The notes: a model not told the origin generated them from the letters alone. Shown: positions 43,758-54,698, counted from the first letter of the stretch. The stretch: 61,401 nt of DNA from Betaproteobacteria bacterium (GCA_020346185.1 CP070775.1:1827929-1889329); one strand, 5' to 3'. Translations and numbers: made by a program.

Positions 43758-46607
43758 ATGGACCTGATTCGCATCCGCGGTGCGCGGACCCACAATCTGA
43801 AGAACATTAACGTCGACCTGCCTCGCAACAGGCTGGTGGTCATCACCGGGCTGTCCGGCTCGGGCAAATCGTCGTTTGCCTTCGACACCCTTTACGCGGA
43901 AGGACAGCGCCGTTACGTGGAATCACTGTCGTCGTACGCCCGCCAGTTCCTCGAGATCATGGAAAAGCCCGACGTCGACCTGATCGAAGGGCTGTCACCC
44001 GCAATCGCCATTGAACAAAAAGCAGGCGGCCACAACCCGCGTTCGACAGTGGGTACGGTAACGGAAATCCACGACTATTTGCGCCTGCTGTATGCACGGG
44101 TTGGCGAACCGCAATGCCCCGACCACAAACAAACCTTATCTGCGCAGACCATCTCGCAGATGGTCGATCATGTCATGGAACTGCCGCCGGAAACGCCGTT
44201 GATGATACTTGCACCGGTTGTGGTCGGGCGCATGGGCGAGAACGCCGATCTGTTCGATGAACTGCAGGCGCAGGGGTTCGTTCGTGTGCGGGTGGACGGC
44301 AATGTCTACGAGCTGGAGCACGCACCAAAGCTCGGTGCGCGGCAGAAACATACCATCGAGATCGTCGTCGACCGCGTCAGGATTCGTGCTGACATGAAGC
44401 AACGCCTCGCCGAGTCATTCGAAATGGCGTTGCGCCATTCCGAGAACAGGGTATTGGCGGTCGAAATGGACAGTGGCGAGGAGCACCTTTTTTCGGCACG
44501 CTTTGCCTGCCCGGTGTGCAGCTACTCGTTACCTGAACTCGAACCACGGCTGTTCTCGTTCAACAACCCGATCGGCGCATGCCCGCGCTGCGATGGGCTC
44601 GGACATGTCACTGTGTTTGATCCCGAGCGCGTTGTGGCATTTCCCGGTTTGTCACTTGCGGCCGGTGCAATCAAGGGATGGGATCGGCGCAATCAATTCT
44701 ATTTTCAGATGCTCACGAGCCTGGCGGCGCATTACGATTTCGACATCGACACCCCATTCGAGCAGCTGCCGGAGAAAGTGCGCGAAGTAGTGCTGTCCGG
44801 GTCCGGCCGCGAAAAACTCAGGTTTGCCTACGTCGGAGACCGTGGCAATCGTTACCAGCGCGAGCACACGTTCGAGGGCATTGTCCCCAACCTCGAGCGG
44901 CGCTACCGGGAGACCGATTCCAATGTCGTGCGCGAGGAACTCAGCAAGTTCATTGCCGAACGACTTTGCCCCGAGTGCGGCGGCTCGCGCTTGCGGCGCG
45001 AGGCACGCTACGTGTTCGTCGGTGGAAAGAACATACATGAAGTCAGCACGCTCACGCTGCGCCAGTCGCAGACTTTCTTTGACGATTTGGCGCTCGAGGG
45101 TGCACGCCAGACGATCGCCGACAAGATCAAGCGCGAGATATGCGGGCGCCTCAGGTTCCTGAATGATGTTGGGCTTAGCTATCTGAACCTGAGCCGTTCC
45201 GCCGATACACTCTCCGGCGGCGAAACGCAGCGTATTCGCCTCGCGTCGCAGATTGGTTCCGGGCTCACCGGCGTCATGTACGTCCTCGACGAGCCTTCAA
45301 TCGGCCTGCACCAGCGCGACAACAACCGCCTGCTGGCGACGCTTAAACACTTGCGCGATCTCGGTAACTCGGTGATCGTGGTGGAACACGACCTAGAGGC
45401 AATTCTCGCTGCAGACCATGTGATCGACATTGGCCCCGCGGCGGGAGATCAAGGCGGCGAAGTGGTGGCGCACGGCACGCCCCGGCAAATCACCGCCTCA
45501 GAGCGCTCTCTTACGGGACAATATCTTGCTGGTCGGCGCCGCATCGCTTTGCCCTCGCTGCGCCACCGCCCCGACCCAAAGCGTGCTCTGGTGCTGACCG
45601 GCGCGAGCGGAAACAACCTGAAGGACGTTGAGCTGAGTTTGTCGCTCGGCTTGTTCATTTGCGTGACTGGTGTGTCCGGGTCGGGCAAGTCGACACTCAT
45701 CAATGACACGCTGTATCGAGCAGTGGCACGCCATGTACACCGCTCATCTCTCGAGCCGGCGCCCTATAAGGACATTGAGGGCCTTGATCAGGTCGACAAG
45801 ATCGTCAACGTTGATCAAAGTCCGATCGGGCGTACCCCGCGGTCAAATCCTGCCACCTACACCGGGATTTTCACCCCGGTCCGCGAGCTGTTCGCTGGCG
45901 TACCAGCAGCCCGCGAGCGCGGTTACGGGGCCGGGCGCTTCTCTTTCAATGTCAAGGGAGGGCGATGCGAAGCTTGCCAGGGCGACGGCGTGACCAAGGT
46001 CGAGATGCATTTCCTGCCGGACATCTACGTACCGTGCGATGTCTGTCATGGCAAACGATACAACCGCGAGACTCTGGAGATTCGTTACAAGGGCAAGAAC
46101 ATCCACGAGGTGCTTGAAATGACGGTGGAGGAAGCGCGCGAGTTCTTCTCGTCGGTGCCGGCGCTGGTGCGCCGACTGGGCACCCTACTCGATGTGGGAC
46201 TGGGTTACGTTCGCCTGGGTCAGAGCGCGCCGACCCTGTCCGGCGGCGAGGCACAGCGCGTAAAGCTTGCTCTCGAGCTATCCAAACGCGACACGGGGAA
46301 TACACTGTATATTCTAGACGAGCCAACCACCGGCCTGCACTTTCAGGACGTCGAAATGCTGCTGAGAGTTCTTCACCGGCTGCGCGACCAAGGCAATACG
46401 GTGGTCGTCATCGAACACAATCTTGACGTCATCAAAACCGCCGATACCGTTATCGACCTCGGCCCGGAAGGCGGCGACGAAGGTGGCGAAATCATCGCCA
46501 CCGGCACGCCGGAAGAGCTCGCCGAGATCGAATACAGCCACACCGGGCGTTATCTGCGGCAGGCACTCAGTGCAGAATCGAGTGAGCCGATGGAAAAGTC
46601 GGCTTGA
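43758..46607 (+). CDS. uvrA: excinuclease ABC subunit A
   Basis: The ATG at 43758 gives 949 residues beginning [17 protein letters not shown], as in other UvrA proteins (usually 940-950); the frame is open 28 codons further upstream. The two ABC ATPase halves each have Walker A (GLSGSGKSS and GVSGSGKST) and signatures ([13 protein letters not shown] and [13 protein letters not shown]). Zinc-binding cysteine pairs are seen in [14 protein letters not shown]...CPRCDG and [11 protein letters not shown]...CDVCHG. UvrA scans DNA for bulky lesions and loads UvrB. It has no operon partner. Confidence 0.97.
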   Translation: MDLIRIRGARTHNLKNINVDLPRNRLVVITGLSGSGKSSFAFDTLYAEGQRRYVESLSSYARQFLEIMEKPDVDLIEGLSPAIAIEQKAGGHNPRSTVGTVTEIHDYLRLLYARVGEPQCPDHKQTLSAQTISQMVDHVMELPPETPLMILAPVVVGRMGENADLFDELQAQGFVRVRVDGNVYELEHAPKLGARQKHTIEIVVDRVRIRADMKQRLAESFEMALRHSENRVLAVEMDSGEEHLFSARFACPVCSYSLPELEPRLFSFNNPIGACPRCDGLGHVTVFDPERVVAFPGLSLAAGAIKGWDRRNQFYFQMLTSLAAHYDFDIDTPFEQLPEKVREVVLSGSGREKLRFAYVGDRGNRYQREHTFEGIVPNLERRYRETDSNVVREELSKFIAERLCPECGGSRLRREARYVFVGGKNIHEVSTLTLRQSQTFFDDLALEGARQTIADKIKREICGRLRFLNDVGLSYLNLSRSADTLSGGETQRIRLASQIGSGLTGVMYVLDEPSIGLHQRDNNRLLATLKHLRDLGNSVIVVEHDLEAILAADHVIDIGPAAGDQGGEVVAHGTPRQITASERSLTGQYLAGRRRIALPSLRHRPDPKRALVLTGASGNNLKDVELSLSLGLFICVTGVSGSGKSTLINDTLYRAVARHVHRSSLEPAPYKDIEGLDQVDKIVNVDQSPIGRTPRSNPATYTGIFTPVRELFAGVPAARERGYGAGRFSFNVKGGRCEACQGDGVTKVEMHFLPDIYVPCDVCHGKRYNRETLEIRYKGKNIHEVLEMTVEEAREFFSSVPALVRRLGTLLDVGLGYVRLGQSAPTLSGGEAQRVKLALELSKRDTGNTLYILDEPTTGLHFQDVEMLLRVLHRLRDQGNTVVVIEHNLDVIKTADTVIDLGPEGGDEGGEIIATGTPEELAEIEYSHTGRYLRQALSAESSEPMEKSA

Positions 46608-46637
46608 TATTACTTGTAAGCACCTGAAAACAAACCT

Positions 46638-46677
46638 CTCGCCGCTGAGATACCGAAGGACGCAGAGGAAAACCAAG
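46638..46677 (+). repeat. degenerate repeat copy 1
   Basis: The sequence follows a pattern of CTC-G/A-CCGC, then GAGA, then GGACGCAGAGG and AAAAC. It resembles widespread intergenic elements of the ACGCAGAGGACGCAGAG kind. Copies 2 and 3 lie downstream in inverse orientation. Confidence 0.5.
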
Positions 46678-46820
46678 CATTTCTCAACACGAAGCAGGAT
46701 CTCTACAAATCACTAAGCCCGTACAAAACTCAACGCTTGTCGCTTAAAGTGCCGAAAAGACTGCTTGAATTTATCCGGGCCGTCGTTTACCAGAATAACG
46801 TTTCAGTTCAGTTGGTATTA

Positions 46821-46848
46821 CTCCGCGCCCTCGGCGTTCCGCGGTGAG
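46821..46848 (-). repeat. degenerate repeat copy 2 (inverse)
   Basis: Read on the minus strand, it begins CTCACCGCGGAACGCC and continues GAGGGCGCGGAG, matching copy 1 with a few substitutions and a short deletion. With copy 1 it forms a long imperfect inverted repeat. Confidence 0.5.
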
Positions 46849-47003
46849 CGCCTTTCTTTTAGGTTGAAAACACTTCGGGCGTGATCTACGGGGTGACCAC
46901 TACCCAAGTTTGTGTTCTTCGCACTCAGATCGCCTCACTAGCTGCCGCACGTAAGACAATTACGCGCCCTTGCCCGCCCATTTTGTTGGTTTTATCAGTT
47001 TTT

Positions 47004-47034
47004 CCTCTGCGCCCTTGCCATCCTAGCGGTAAAA
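47004..47034 (-). repeat. degenerate repeat copy 3 (inverse)
   Basis: Read on the minus strand, it contains ACCGCTAGGATGGCAAGG followed by GCGCAGAGG and A-rich sequence, the same order of blocks as in copy 1. It is more diverged in its centre. Confidence 0.45.
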
Positions 47035-47223
47035 GCGTTTTTCGGGTTTTTGAGTTTTCGCGTAGGCTGCTGTCACTCAATGACGCAGACATTAAATGGA
47101 GATAGCCAGCCGGAAGCTTCCGGTTTTGCGATGTACTTGTTTGGCTCGTTACGCTGCATTGCACGCGTGACGTAACGTTGACAGGGAACACGGTATCTCC
47201 GCAATGAGAGCATTTACGACTTT

Positions 47224-47254
47224 ACAAAATAAAAAGCCGGCATAGTGCCGGCTT
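47224..47254 (-). terminator. intrinsic terminator of the ribosomal protein superoperon
   Basis: On the minus strand, AGCCGGC and GCCGGCT form a perfect seven-base stem with a five-base loop (ACTAT), followed by TTTTTATTTTGT. It begins 24 bases after the rplQ stop and ends transcription of the alpha operon. Confidence 0.9.
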
Positions 47255-47277
47255 CTTCAATGTTGCTACGGTTTTTG

Positions 47278-47664
47278 TTATTTGCCAGCTTCTTCTTGTA
47301 CTTCCTCCGGCCGATCCATTAATTCGACCAGCGCCATCGGCGCGTTATCACCCTGACGAAACCCGAACTTGAGAATGCGCAGATAACCGCCATTGCGTTT
47401 GGCGTACCGCGGACCGAGCTCATCAAAGAGCTTGACGACGTTTTGGCGATCCCGCAGTCGCGCGAACGCGAGGCGTCGATTGGGCACGGACGGCTTCTTG
47501 CCCAGCGTGATGATTGGTTCTGCAACGCGACGCAGTTCCTTGGCTTTCGGCAATGTCGTCTTGATGACTTCGTGCCGCAGCAAAGAGTTGGTCATGTTGC
47601 GCAGCATCGCCTGGCGATGCGCGCTGGTGCGGTTAAGCTTGCGCAATCCGAGTCGGTGGCGCAT
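47278..47664 (-). CDS. rplQ: 50S ribosomal protein L17
   Basis: The 128-residue protein begins [23 protein letters not shown] and carries [22 protein letters not shown], both standard for bL17. It ends the alpha operon, 13 bases behind rpoA. The [26 protein letters not shown] stretch is conserved, and a short acidic EEVQEEAGK tail follows. Confidence 0.97.
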   Translation of the reverse strand: MRHRLGLRKLNRTSAHRQAMLRNMTNSLLRHEVIKTTLPKAKELRRVAEPIITLGKKPSVPNRRLAFARLRDRQNVVKLFDELGPRYAKRNGGYLRILKFGFRQGDNAPMALVELMDRPEEVQEEAGK

Positions 47665-47677
47665 TTTTGTTCTCCTC

Positions 47678-48655
47678 TTATATTGCTTTTTCCAGGCCAG
47701 ACGGCGGCCAGTTTTCGAGCTTCATGCCGAGCGTCAAACCACGCGTCGCCAGAACTTCCTTGATTTCATTGAGCGACTTGCGACCGAGGTTGGGCGTTTT
47801 CAGTAGCTCGGTCTCGGTTCGCTGAATAAGGTCACCAATGTAGTAGATGTTTTCAGCCTTCAGACAGTTCGCTGAGCGCACCGTGAGTTCCAAGTCGTCG
47901 ACCGGGCGCAGCAGGATCGGATCGACCTGCGGCGTCTTTGGCGCCTCGACCGCCGCCGGCGTGCCTTTCAGGTCAGCAAAACTGGCAAGCTGCTCTATCA
48001 GAACGCGCGCCGCGTAGCGAATTGCCTCCTCCGGCTCAACCACGCCATTCGTTTCGATGTCAACCACCAGCTTGTCCAGGTCGGTGCGCTGCTCAACGCG
48101 CGCGCTCTCCACTGCGTAGCTCACACGCCGAACCGGGCTGAACGATGCGTCGAGCAGCAAGCTACCAATGCTGCGCGTTTCCTGAGTGTTCTCGCGAACA
48201 TTGGCAGGCACGTAACCGCGGCCGCCTTCAACCTTGATCTGCATGTCGAGCTTGCCGCCTGGCGCCAAGTGCGCAATGACGTGGTCCGGATTGACGATCT
48301 CCACATCGTGGGTGGCGTCGATGTCGCCAGCTCGCACCTCGCCCTCGCCCTCTTTGTTGAGATTGAGAACAACTTCGTCGCGATTGTGCAGTTTCAGAAC
48401 AACACCCTTGAGATTGAGCAGGATATCCACGACATCTTCCTGAACACCGTCAATCGCGGCATACTCGTGCAACACGCCAGCGATCTTCACCTCGGTCGGT
48501 GCATAACCTGGCATCGATGACAGCAACACACGGCGCAGTGCGTTCCCCAAGGTGTGTCCGTAGCCGCGTTCGAAAGGCTCCATTGTCACCTTGGCCTGAC
48601 CAACACCAGTAGACCGAACATCGATAATTCGCGGCTTAAGGAAGCTGCTTTGCAT
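47678..48655 (-). CDS. rpoA: RNA polymerase alpha subunit
   Basis: The 325-residue protein has the N-terminal dimerisation domain ([27 protein letters not shown], residues about 25-50) and a C-terminal domain with [21 protein letters not shown] and the helix-hairpin-helix [16 protein letters not shown]. Length is within the usual 325-330. The C-terminal domain contacts UP elements and activators. It lies between rpsD and rplQ as in other proteobacteria. Confidence 0.98.
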   Translation of the reverse strand: MQSSFLKPRIIDVRSTGVGQAKVTMEPFERGYGHTLGNALRRVLLSSMPGYAPTEVKIAGVLHEYAAIDGVQEDVVDILLNLKGVVLKLHNRDEVVLNLNKEGEGEVRAGDIDATHDVEIVNPDHVIAHLAPGGKLDMQIKVEGGRGYVPANVRENTQETRSIGSLLLDASFSPVRRVSYAVESARVEQRTDLDKLVVDIETNGVVEPEEAIRYAARVLIEQLASFADLKGTPAAVEAPKTPQVDPILLRPVDDLELTVRSANCLKAENIYYIGDLIQRTETELLKTPNLGRKSLNEIKEVLATRGLTLGMKLENWPPSGLEKAI

Positions 48656-48729
48656 AGATTCGACCCTTTACAAAGTTTCGAAAATTCTCGCCCTCTTAGC
48701 CGCAATGGCGCCGAAGGAAAAAAACAGAT

Positions 48730-49356
48730 TTACTTGGAATAAAGTTCGACGACCATCGATTCATTAATGGTCGACGACAATTCGGCGCGCTGCGGTGGCA
48801 CCTTGAAGGTACCCTTGAGCGCCTTGACATCCACTTCCAGCCACTCTGGATAACCGCGACTCTCCGCAGCCTCGGCAGCGGCCTTGATACGCAACTGAGC
48901 CTTGGATTTCTCCGCCACTTCGACAACGTCCCCCGCCCGCACCAAATAAGAGGGAATGTTCACCCGCTTGCCATTGACCATGATGGCGTTGTGTCGGACT
49001 ACCTGACGCGCTTCAGTACGCGAGGCGCCAAAGCCCATGCGATAGACAACCGAATCGAGACGCCGTTCGAGGTCCTGAAGCAACTGCTCACCAGTCACGC
49101 CTTTCTTGCGTGCCGCTTCCTTATAGGTCTTGCGGAACTGGCGCTCGAGCACCCCGTAAATGCGACGGATCTTTTGCTTCTCGCGAAGCTGCCGGCCAAA
49201 GTCGGAAATCCGGACATTCTTCTGGCCGTGTTGGCCAGGCGCATAGGAGCGACGCTCGATGGCGCATTTGTCGGTGAAACATTTCTCTCCCTTGAGGAAA
49301 AGCTTCTCTCCCTCACGGCGGCACTGACGGCACTTTGGATCAAGATTTCTGGCCAC
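48730..49356 (-). CDS. rpsD: 30S ribosomal protein S4, four-cysteine (zinc) type
   Basis: The start is the GTG at 49356, with AAGGAGAG at the right distance; the longer frame to 49398 runs into the rpsK end. The 208-residue product keeps Cys9, Cys12, Cys26 and Cys31 (CRQC and CFTDKC), the zinc-binding set known from Thermus S4. E. coli S4 lacks this set. The body has [24 protein letters not shown] and the S4 RNA-binding domain [19 protein letters not shown]. It nucleates 30S assembly and autoregulates the alpha operon in E. coli. Confidence 0.96.
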   Translation of the reverse strand: MARNLDPKCRQCRREGEKLFLKGEKCFTDKCAIERRSYAPGQHGQKNVRISDFGRQLREKQKIRRIYGVLERQFRKTYKEAARKKGVTGEQLLQDLERRLDSVVYRMGFGASRTEARQVVRHNAIMVNGKRVNIPSYLVRAGDVVEVAEKSKAQLRIKAAAEAAESRGYPEWLEVDVKALKGTFKVPPQRAELSSTINESMVVELYSK

Positions 49357-49367
49357 GGTTGCTCTCC

Positions 49368-49757
49368 TTAAATGCGTCGCTTCTTGGGCGGGCGACACCC
49401 GTTGTGCGGAATCGGCGTCACGTCAGAAATGCTAGTGATCTTAAATCCGACGGCGTTGAGCGCCCGCACCGCTGATTCGCGGCCTGGACCTGGACCTTTG
49501 ATGCGCACCTCGAGGTTCTTGACACCACAATCCTGCGCCGAGCGGCCTGCCGACTCGGCAGCGACCTGTGCTGCGAAGGGCGTGCTCTTGCGCGAGCCCT
49601 TGAATCCGCTTGAACCCGAGGTCGCCCACGACAAGGCGTTGCCCTGACGATCTGTGATCATGATGATCGTGTTATTGAAAGACGCATGAACGTGAGCGAT
49701 TCCCTCTGCAACGTTCTTCTTGACCTTTTTGCGAGCCCGGGTGGATGCTTTTGCCAT
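49368..49757 (-). CDS. rpsK: 30S ribosomal protein S11
   Basis: The 129-residue protein contains [24 protein letters not shown] and [44 protein letters not shown] uS11 residues, ending in CRPPKKRRI. It lies between rpsM and rpsD in the alpha operon. Length is normal. Confidence 0.97.
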   Translation of the reverse strand: MAKASTRARKKVKKNVAEGIAHVHASFNNTIIMITDRQGNALSWATSGSSGFKGSRKSTPFAAQVAAESAGRSAQDCGVKNLEVRIKGPGPGRESAVRALNAVGFKITSISDVTPIPHNGCRPPKKRRI

Positions 49758-49800
49758 CGTTGACTATTCCTGCCTCAGTGAGTGTGTTCGTTGCATTTGG

Positions 49801-50166
49801 CTACTTCTTTCCTGCACGCATAATCTTCTTTGGTCCCTTACGGGTACGCGCGTTGGTGCGGGTGCGCTGACCGCGTACCGGAAGTCCCCTGCGGTGACGC
49901 GAGCCACGGTAGCTGCCAAGATCCATCAGGCGCTTGATGTTCATCGACACCTCGCGTCGCAGATCCCCTTCCACTGCGACCTTCGCGACTTCCTCGCGCA
50001 ATTTTTCCATTTCGCCATCGCTCAGGTCTTTCATTTTGGTCGTAGGCGTGACACCTGCTTCAGCGCAGACCTCGTAAGCACGGCTGCGGCCGATGCCATA
50101 AATCGAAGTCAGAGCCAACCACGCGTGCTTGTGATTCGGAATGTTTACCCCTGCGATTCGTGCCAT
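49801..50166 (-). CDS. rpsM: 30S ribosomal protein S13
   Basis: The 121-residue protein begins [30 protein letters not shown] and ends with [22 protein letters not shown], the standard uS13 pattern with a basic tail. It is the first gene of the alpha operon part and follows rpmJ. Confidence 0.97.
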   Translation of the reverse strand: MARIAGVNIPNHKHAWLALTSIYGIGRSRAYEVCAEAGVTPTTKMKDLSDGEMEKLREEVAKVAVEGDLRREVSMNIKRLMDLGSYRGSRHRRGLPVRGQRTRTNARTRKGPKKIMRAGKK

Positions 50167-50202
50167 AAGTGTTCCGTTTAACTAATGTTTTGCTGAGACG
50201 AA

Positions 50203-50316
50203 TTAACCCTGTCGCTGCTTGTGACGCGGTTCGGTGCAGATCACGCGCACCACGCGATTGCGGCGAATGATCTTGCAGTTACGGCACAGTTTCTTGACCG
50301 ATGCTTTAACTCGCAT
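50203..50316 (-). CDS. rpmJ: 50S ribosomal protein L36
   Basis: Reading the minus strand from the ATG at 50316 gives 37 residues: [17 protein letters not shown], then [20 protein letters not shown] and a TAA. The zinc-binding set CxxC, C and H is complete (C11, C14, C27, H32), the zinc-type L36. It lies between secY and rpsM, the usual place. GAGAGT at 50322-50327 is a weak ribosome site. Confidence 0.97.
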   Translation of the reverse strand: MRVKASVKKLCRNCKIIRRNRVVRVICTEPRHKQRQG

Positions 50317-50327
50317 TTCGACTCTCC

Positions 50328-51650
50328 TTACCGGGTTGGAAACATTCCACCCTTGAAGTTAGCTTTCTTCAGCAGGCTTTCATATTGATGAGACATGACA
50401 TACGCCTGCACCTGCTGCATAAAATCCATGGTAACCACCACGATAATCAGCAGGCTCGTACCCCCGAAATAAAATGGCACGTTCCACTTGACAATCAGAA
50501 ACTCCGGCAACAGACAGACCAGCGTAATGTAGATCGAGCCCGCAAGCGTCAATCGCATGATGATCTTCTCAATGTACTTCGCCGTTTGCTCACCGGGACG
50601 AATACCGGGGACAAAAGCGCCGCCTTTCTTCAGATTCTCGGCGGTGTCACGCGGGTTAAACACCAGCGCCGTATAGAAGAAACAGAAGAAAATAATCGCT
50701 GCAGCGTAAAACGTTACGTAAAGAGGCTGCCCCGGATGCAGCAATCCACCGATGTCACGCAACCAGTAAACGTTTTCGCTGGATCCAAGCAACTCGGCAA
50801 GCGTGGCCGGGAACAAAATAATGCTGGAAGCAAAAATCGGCGGTATGACACCAGCCATATTCAGCTTCAGAGGTAAGAACGAACTCTGCCCACCATAAAC
50901 CTTGCGCCCAACCTGCCGCTTCGCGTAGTTGACCAGAATCTTGCGCTGGCCGCGTTCGACAAATACCACGAACCCGGTCACCAGCACCGCGCCGATGAGC
51001 AGCAGCAAGACCAACGGGATCGAGAACGTTCCGGTGCGCGCCAACTCCAAAGTGCCACCAACGGCACTGGGCAAGCCCGCCGCGATCCCAGCAAAAATGA
51101 TCAGCGAAATGCCGTTTCCGATGCCCCGCTCGGTTATCTGTTCGCCTAGCCACATGAGAAACATGGTGCCGGTCACCAGCGTAACAACGGCGGTAAAGCG
51201 AAAGGCCAAGCCGGGTTCAAGCACAAGTCCGCTTTGCGACTCCAACGCTATCGCAATACCCGTTGCCTGAAATGTCGCTAAGGCGAGTGTTCCGTAGCGC
51301 GTGTACTGCGTGATCTTGCGCCGCCCCGCCTCACCTTCTTTCTTCAGTTGCTCCAGCGAGGGAACAACGACCGTCATCAACTGCATAATGATCGATGCGG
51401 AAATGTAGGGCATGATGCCAAGCGCGAAGATGGTAAATCGCGACAAGGCACCGCCAGAGAACATATTGAACATACCCAGGATGCCACCCTGTTGCGACCT
51501 GAACAACTCCTGGAGTTGTACCGGGTCGATGCCTGGCACGGGAATATGCGCACCGATGCGATAGACGATGAGCGCGCCAAGCAGGAATAATAGCCGGCGC
51601 TTTAGATCGCCAAATTTTCCTGCCACTCCCGTCATGCCGTTCTGGGCCAA
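50328..51650 (-). CDS. secY: protein translocase subunit SecY
   Basis: The 440-residue membrane protein has ten hydrophobic helices. Characteristic regions are [20 protein letters not shown], the cytoplasmic [23 protein letters not shown] loop before it, and [28 protein letters not shown] at the end. SecY forms the SecYEG channel. It directly follows rplO (three-base gap) at the end of the spc operon. Confidence 0.98.
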   Translation of the reverse strand: MAQNGMTGVAGKFGDLKRRLLFLLGALIVYRIGAHIPVPGIDPVQLQELFRSQQGGILGMFNMFSGGALSRFTIFALGIMPYISASIIMQLMTVVVPSLEQLKKEGEAGRRKITQYTRYGTLALATFQATGIAIALESQSGLVLEPGLAFRFTAVVTLVTGTMFLMWLGEQITERGIGNGISLIIFAGIAAGLPSAVGGTLELARTGTFSIPLVLLLLIGAVLVTGFVVFVERGQRKILVNYAKRQVGRKVYGGQSSFLPLKLNMAGVIPPIFASSIILFPATLAELLGSSENVYWLRDIGGLLHPGQPLYVTFYAAAIIFFCFFYTALVFNPRDTAENLKKGGAFVPGIRPGEQTAKYIEKIIMRLTLAGSIYITLVCLLPEFLIVKWNVPFYFGGTSLLIIVVVTMDFMQQVQAYVMSHQYESLLKKANFKGGMFPTR

Positions 51651-51653
51651 CGC

Positions 51654-52094
51654 CTATTCCTCCACGCTGCCGCCGGCGGCTTCAATAGCCGCGCGAGCAC
51701 CTTTCGTAACGCCAACACCGCGGACTTTCAGGTTCTTCTTCTCCAGTTTGCCAGCCAAAATAATCTTGCTGGCAACCGTATTCTTGGGCACAAGCCGCAC
51801 TTGTTTGAGGACCAGAAGATCGACTTCGCTGCCTTCTTCGAGTTTGTTCAGGTCAGACAGGCGCACCTCACGCGTATCGTCACGCGTCATCGAACTGAAA
51901 CCGCGCTTGGGCAAGCGCCGAGCCATCGGCATTTGGCCGCCCTCAAACCCGACCTTGTGATATCCGCCGGAGCGCGAATGCTGACCCTTGTGACCGCGTC
52001 CGCCCGTTTTACCCTTGCCACTGCCAATGCCACGACCGACACGCACGCGTTCACGTGTGGCTCCGTCGGCCGGCTTGAGTTCGTTCAATCGCAT
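51654..52094 (-). CDS. rplO: 50S ribosomal protein L15
   Basis: The 146-residue protein begins [48 protein letters not shown], with [17 protein letters not shown], as in uL15. It starts immediately behind the rpmD stop (52095). The Gly/Arg-rich N-terminus reaches into the 50S core. Confidence 0.97.
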   Translation of the reverse strand: MRLNELKPADGATRERVRVGRGIGSGKGKTGGRGHKGQHSRSGGYHKVGFEGGQMPMARRLPKRGFSSMTRDDTREVRLSDLNKLEEGSEVDLLVLKQVRLVPKNTVASKIILAGKLEKKNLKVRGVGVTKGARAAIEAAGGSVEE

Positions 52095-52397
52095 TTACGC
52101 CTCTACCCTGAGAAGGTAACTCACTTTGTTAATCATTCCGCGCACCGACGGAGTATCTTCAAGTTCCACACTGTGTCGGATGCGCCGCAGGCCAAGTCCG
52201 CGCACGGTCGCCCGATGCGACGCTTTGGTCCCGATCACGCTTTTTACAAGCGTGACTCTTACCGTCTTATCGGACTTGGGCTTGTCTGCCTTGGTAACTT
52301 TTTGGTCAGGCGCTGGTCGTTTCGCCGCAGCAACTTCTTTTGTCGCGGAGCTTGTTCTTGCAGCGGCTTTTTTCGCGCCTGTATTCGTCTCTTCCAT
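52095..52397 (-). CDS. rpmD: 50S ribosomal protein L30 with N-terminal extension
   Basis: The L30 core of about 58 residues starts at [30 protein letters not shown] (residue 44 onward) and ends with [16 protein letters not shown]. It is preceded by 43 residues rich in Ala, Lys, Thr and Pro ([17 protein letters not shown] and so on). The ATG at 52397 is five bases after the rpsE stop with GGGG ahead of it, and no ATG or GTG lies between it and the core, so the extension looks genuine. Typical bacterial L30 has about 60 residues. Confidence 0.93.
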   Translation of the reverse strand: MEETNTGAKKAAARTSSATKEVAAAKRPAPDQKVTKADKPKSDKTVRVTLVKSVIGTKASHRATVRGLGLRRIRHSVELEDTPSVRGMINKVSYLLRVEA

Positions 52398-52402
52398 GCT
52401 GA

Positions 52403-52915
52403 TTACCCCAGGATTTCCTCAACCGTCTTGCCTCGCTTGAGCGCAATCTCGCTTGGCGAGTTCATCTCGGCAAGACCATTCAAGGTTGCTCTAACGACGT
52501 TGTAGGGGTTGGTCGAACCGATGCATTTGGCAAGGATGTCCGTCACGCCCATCACTTCGAAGATGGCTCGCATCGGACCACCCGCGATAATGCCGGTACC
52601 CTCTGAAGCCGGCTGCATGAAGACCTTGGCCGCTCCGTGCACACCGAGCACAGCATGCTGCAGCGTACCGTCACGCAAAGAGACCTTGAACAGCTTGCGT
52701 CGCGCCTCTTCCATTGCCTTCTGTATGGCAACCGGCACTTCGCGCGCCTTGCCCTTGCCCATGCCAATTGCGCCGTCACCATCGCCGACCACAGCAAGCG
52801 CTGCAAAACCGAGAACGCGTCCGCCCTTCACGACTTTGGTGACGCGGTTAATCGACACCATCTTCTCACGCAATCCATCGCCGCGATCGTCCCCTTGTTG
52901 CTGTACTCTTGCCAT
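52403..52915 (-). CDS. rpsE: 30S ribosomal protein S5
   Basis: The 170-residue protein has the uS5 double-stranded RNA-binding part ([34 protein letters not shown]) and the C-terminal [37 protein letters not shown] region. It lies between rplR and rpmD in the spc operon; spacing is 10 bases or less. Confidence 0.97.
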   Translation of the reverse strand: MARVQQQGDDRGDGLREKMVSINRVTKVVKGGRVLGFAALAVVGDGDGAIGMGKGKAREVPVAIQKAMEEARRKLFKVSLRDGTLQHAVLGVHGAAKVFMQPASEGTGIIAGGPMRAIFEVMGVTDILAKCIGSTNPYNVVRATLNGLAEMNSPSEIALKRGKTVEEILG

Positions 52916-52925
52916 TATCTGATCC

Positions 52926-53279
52926 TCAGAACTTCAGTCCGGCTTCGCGCGCCGCTTCTGCCAGCGCTCTGACCCGGCCGTGATACTTGAAACCGGAACG
53001 GTCAAAAGAAACCGTCTCGACGCCTCGCTGCTTGGCTTTCTCTGCAATGCGCTTGCCAATCACCTCCGCCGCCTTGACGTTGCCGCCATTGCCAACCTGT
53101 TTGCGCACCTCCGGTTCCAGCGTCGAAGCCGAGGCCACCACCTTGGCCTCGCCATCGACCACTTGTGCGTACATATGCGTGTTCGAACGATGTACCAGCA
53201 AGCGCACCGCACCGAGCTCGGCGATTTTGCGCCGCGTCTGTCGTGACCGACGAATTCGTGCTTGTTTCTTCACAATCAT
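52926..53279 (-). CDS. rplR: 50S ribosomal protein L18
   Basis: The 117-residue protein has the [38 protein letters not shown] start and the [28 protein letters not shown] end of uL18. A GTG two codons into the frame could also serve as start. It binds 5S rRNA. It follows rplF by ten bases. Confidence 0.96.
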   Translation of the reverse strand: MIVKKQARIRRSRQTRRKIAELGAVRLLVHRSNTHMYAQVVDGEAKVVASASTLEPEVRKQVGNGGNVKAAEVIGKRIAEKAKQRGVETVSFDRSGFKYHGRVRALAEAAREAGLKF

Positions 53280-53289
53280 CTAGACACAC

Positions 53290-53823
53290 TCACTTCTTCT
53301 TCGTTTCCTTCAGCGCCACCCGCTCATCGGCGTATCGCACCCCCTTGCCCTTGTACGGCTCCGGTGGTCGGTAACGCCGCACCTCTGCAGCAGCCTGTCC
53401 GACGAGCTGTTTATCGATGCCCTTGATTACCACCTCGGTCTGCTGCGGGGTTTCGACTTTCACACCCTGCGGCATCTGATGCACGACGGGGTGCGAAAAC
53501 CCCAACGACAGGTTCAACTTGTCACCCTGAGCCTGCGCCCGATACCCGACACCGACCAACGTCAGTTTCTTTTCGAAACCACTGCTGACACCGATCACCA
53601 TGTTGTTGACCAGCGCGCGCAACGTACCAGACATGGCATTGGCAGAAGCGCTGTCGTCTGCCCTTTCAAACAAAAGCATATCGCCGTCGCGCCGCACGTT
53701 TACCAACTTGCTAATTGGCTGCGACAGGACGCCGAGCGGTCCTTGCACTGTGATTTCTTCATTCCCCATGCTGATCTCGACACCCGAGGGGATGTTCACC
53801 GGATTCTTACCGACGCGTGACAT
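53290..53823 (-). CDS. rplF: 50S ribosomal protein L6
   Basis: The 177-residue protein begins [20 protein letters not shown] and contains [24 protein letters not shown] and [19 protein letters not shown], diagnostic for uL6. A 150 bp gap separates it from rpsH, longer than usual in the spc operon, without any visible gene. Confidence 0.97.
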   Translation of the reverse strand: MSRVGKNPVNIPSGVEISMGNEEITVQGPLGVLSQPISKLVNVRRDGDMLLFERADDSASANAMSGTLRALVNNMVIGVSSGFEKKLTLVGVGYRAQAQGDKLNLSLGFSHPVVHQMPQGVKVETPQQTEVVIKGIDKQLVGQAAAEVRRYRPPEPYKGKGVRYADERVALKETKKK

Positions 53824-53973
53824 GAATCTGCTCCACCAGTACCTTTACTTTAACTACGCCACTTCAACTATCTGCGACTGTCCGTGCGTCGCCCCGCCTG
53901 CCACGTCCGTCCACTGCATGCGCCCGCCCGACCTTGCGGAAGACACTCATTCCAATTCAAGCGGCCGATTCGA

Positions 53974-54372
53974 TCAAGCGACAATGCACAGCACTTCCCC
54001 GCCGACCCCGGTTGAGCGTGCCTTACGATCGGTCATTACGCCGCGCGACGTCGAGACGATGGCCACACCAAGTCCATTCATAACTTGCGGAATCTCCCGC
54101 GCTGCTTTGTAAATGCGCAATCCTGGCCGGCTGACGCGTTCAATACGCTCGATCACCGGCTTACCCGCGTAATACTTCAACCCAATCTCGAGCACCGGCT
54201 TGCTGGCGTTTTGGTCATTGACTTTGAAATCCTCAATGTACCCTTCATCCTTCAACACCTGAGCAATTGCCAGCTTCAGCTTGCTCACTGGCATGCCTAC
54301 AGATACTTTTTCCGCACTTTGCGCGTTGCGAATGCGGGTCAGCATGTCGGCAATCGGGTCACTCATGCTCAT
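53974..54372 (-). CDS. rpsH: 30S ribosomal protein S8
   Basis: The start is the ATG at 54372 with TAGGAGAT upstream; a second ATG lies two codons on. The 132-residue product reads [25 protein letters not shown] and ends with the [26 protein letters not shown] stretch of uS8. In E. coli S8 is the spc operon's translational repressor. It follows rpsN by 13 bases. Confidence 0.97.
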   Translation of the reverse strand: MSMSDPIADMLTRIRNAQSAEKVSVGMPVSKLKLAIAQVLKDEGYIEDFKVNDQNASKPVLEIGLKYYAGKPVIERIERVSRPGLRIYKAAREIPQVMNGLGVAIVSTSRGVMTDRKARSTGVGGEVLCIVA

Positions 54373-54385
54373 GTTCGAATATCTC

Positions 54386-54691
54386 CTACCAACTTGCCTT
54401 GATGAGGCCAGGAATTTCGCCGCGTAAGGCGATCTCGCGTAGCTTGTTGCGCGCCAGACCAAATTTCTTGAACACGCCCCGCGGGCGACCCGTCAACGCA
54501 CAGCGGTTGCGCAGGCGAACCGGACTGGCATTGCGCGGCATCTTTTGCAGCTTCTCGCGAGCCGCGGCTTTTTCTTCTGCGGAAGCGCTGCTGCTCTTCA
54601 GGACCGCCATCAATTCACCACGCTTCGAGGCGAATTTACTCACTGTGTTGCGGCGTCGATTCTCACGATTGATAAGAGCCTTCTTTGCCAT
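54386..54691 (-). CDS. rpsN: 30S ribosomal protein S14, zinc-free type
   Basis: The ATG at 54691 gives 101 residues, [24 protein letters not shown] at the start and [40 protein letters not shown] at the end. Only one cysteine remains, so this is the long form without a zinc site, the usual gammaproteobacterial type. The frame to 54763 overlaps rplE and is not used. Confidence 0.97.
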   Translation of the reverse strand: MAKKALINRENRRRNTVSKFASKRGELMAVLKSSSASAEEKAAAREKLQKMPRNASPVRLRNRCALTGRPRGVFKKFGLARNKLREIALRGEIPGLIKASW

Positions 54692-54698
54692 GACTACC

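Larger units (their letters stand above)
46608..47223. other. gene-free region with degenerate dispersed repeats
   Basis: About 616 bases between uvrA and the rplQ terminator hold no supportable gene. Open frames here are short and lack coding character. Three degenerate copies of one GC-rich repeat are found (see the repeat entries). Base composition is less GC-rich between the repeats than in neighbouring genes. Confidence 0.6.

Noticed and set aside
46638..47034. CRISPR array in the repeat region
   Set aside because: Only three diverged copies in mixed orientation with uneven spacing and no cas genes.
46881..47105. 74-codon open frame in the uvrA-rplQ gap
   Set aside because: It runs through repeat copy 3, has an unlikely composition (many Arg, Pro, Ser) and no ribosome site.
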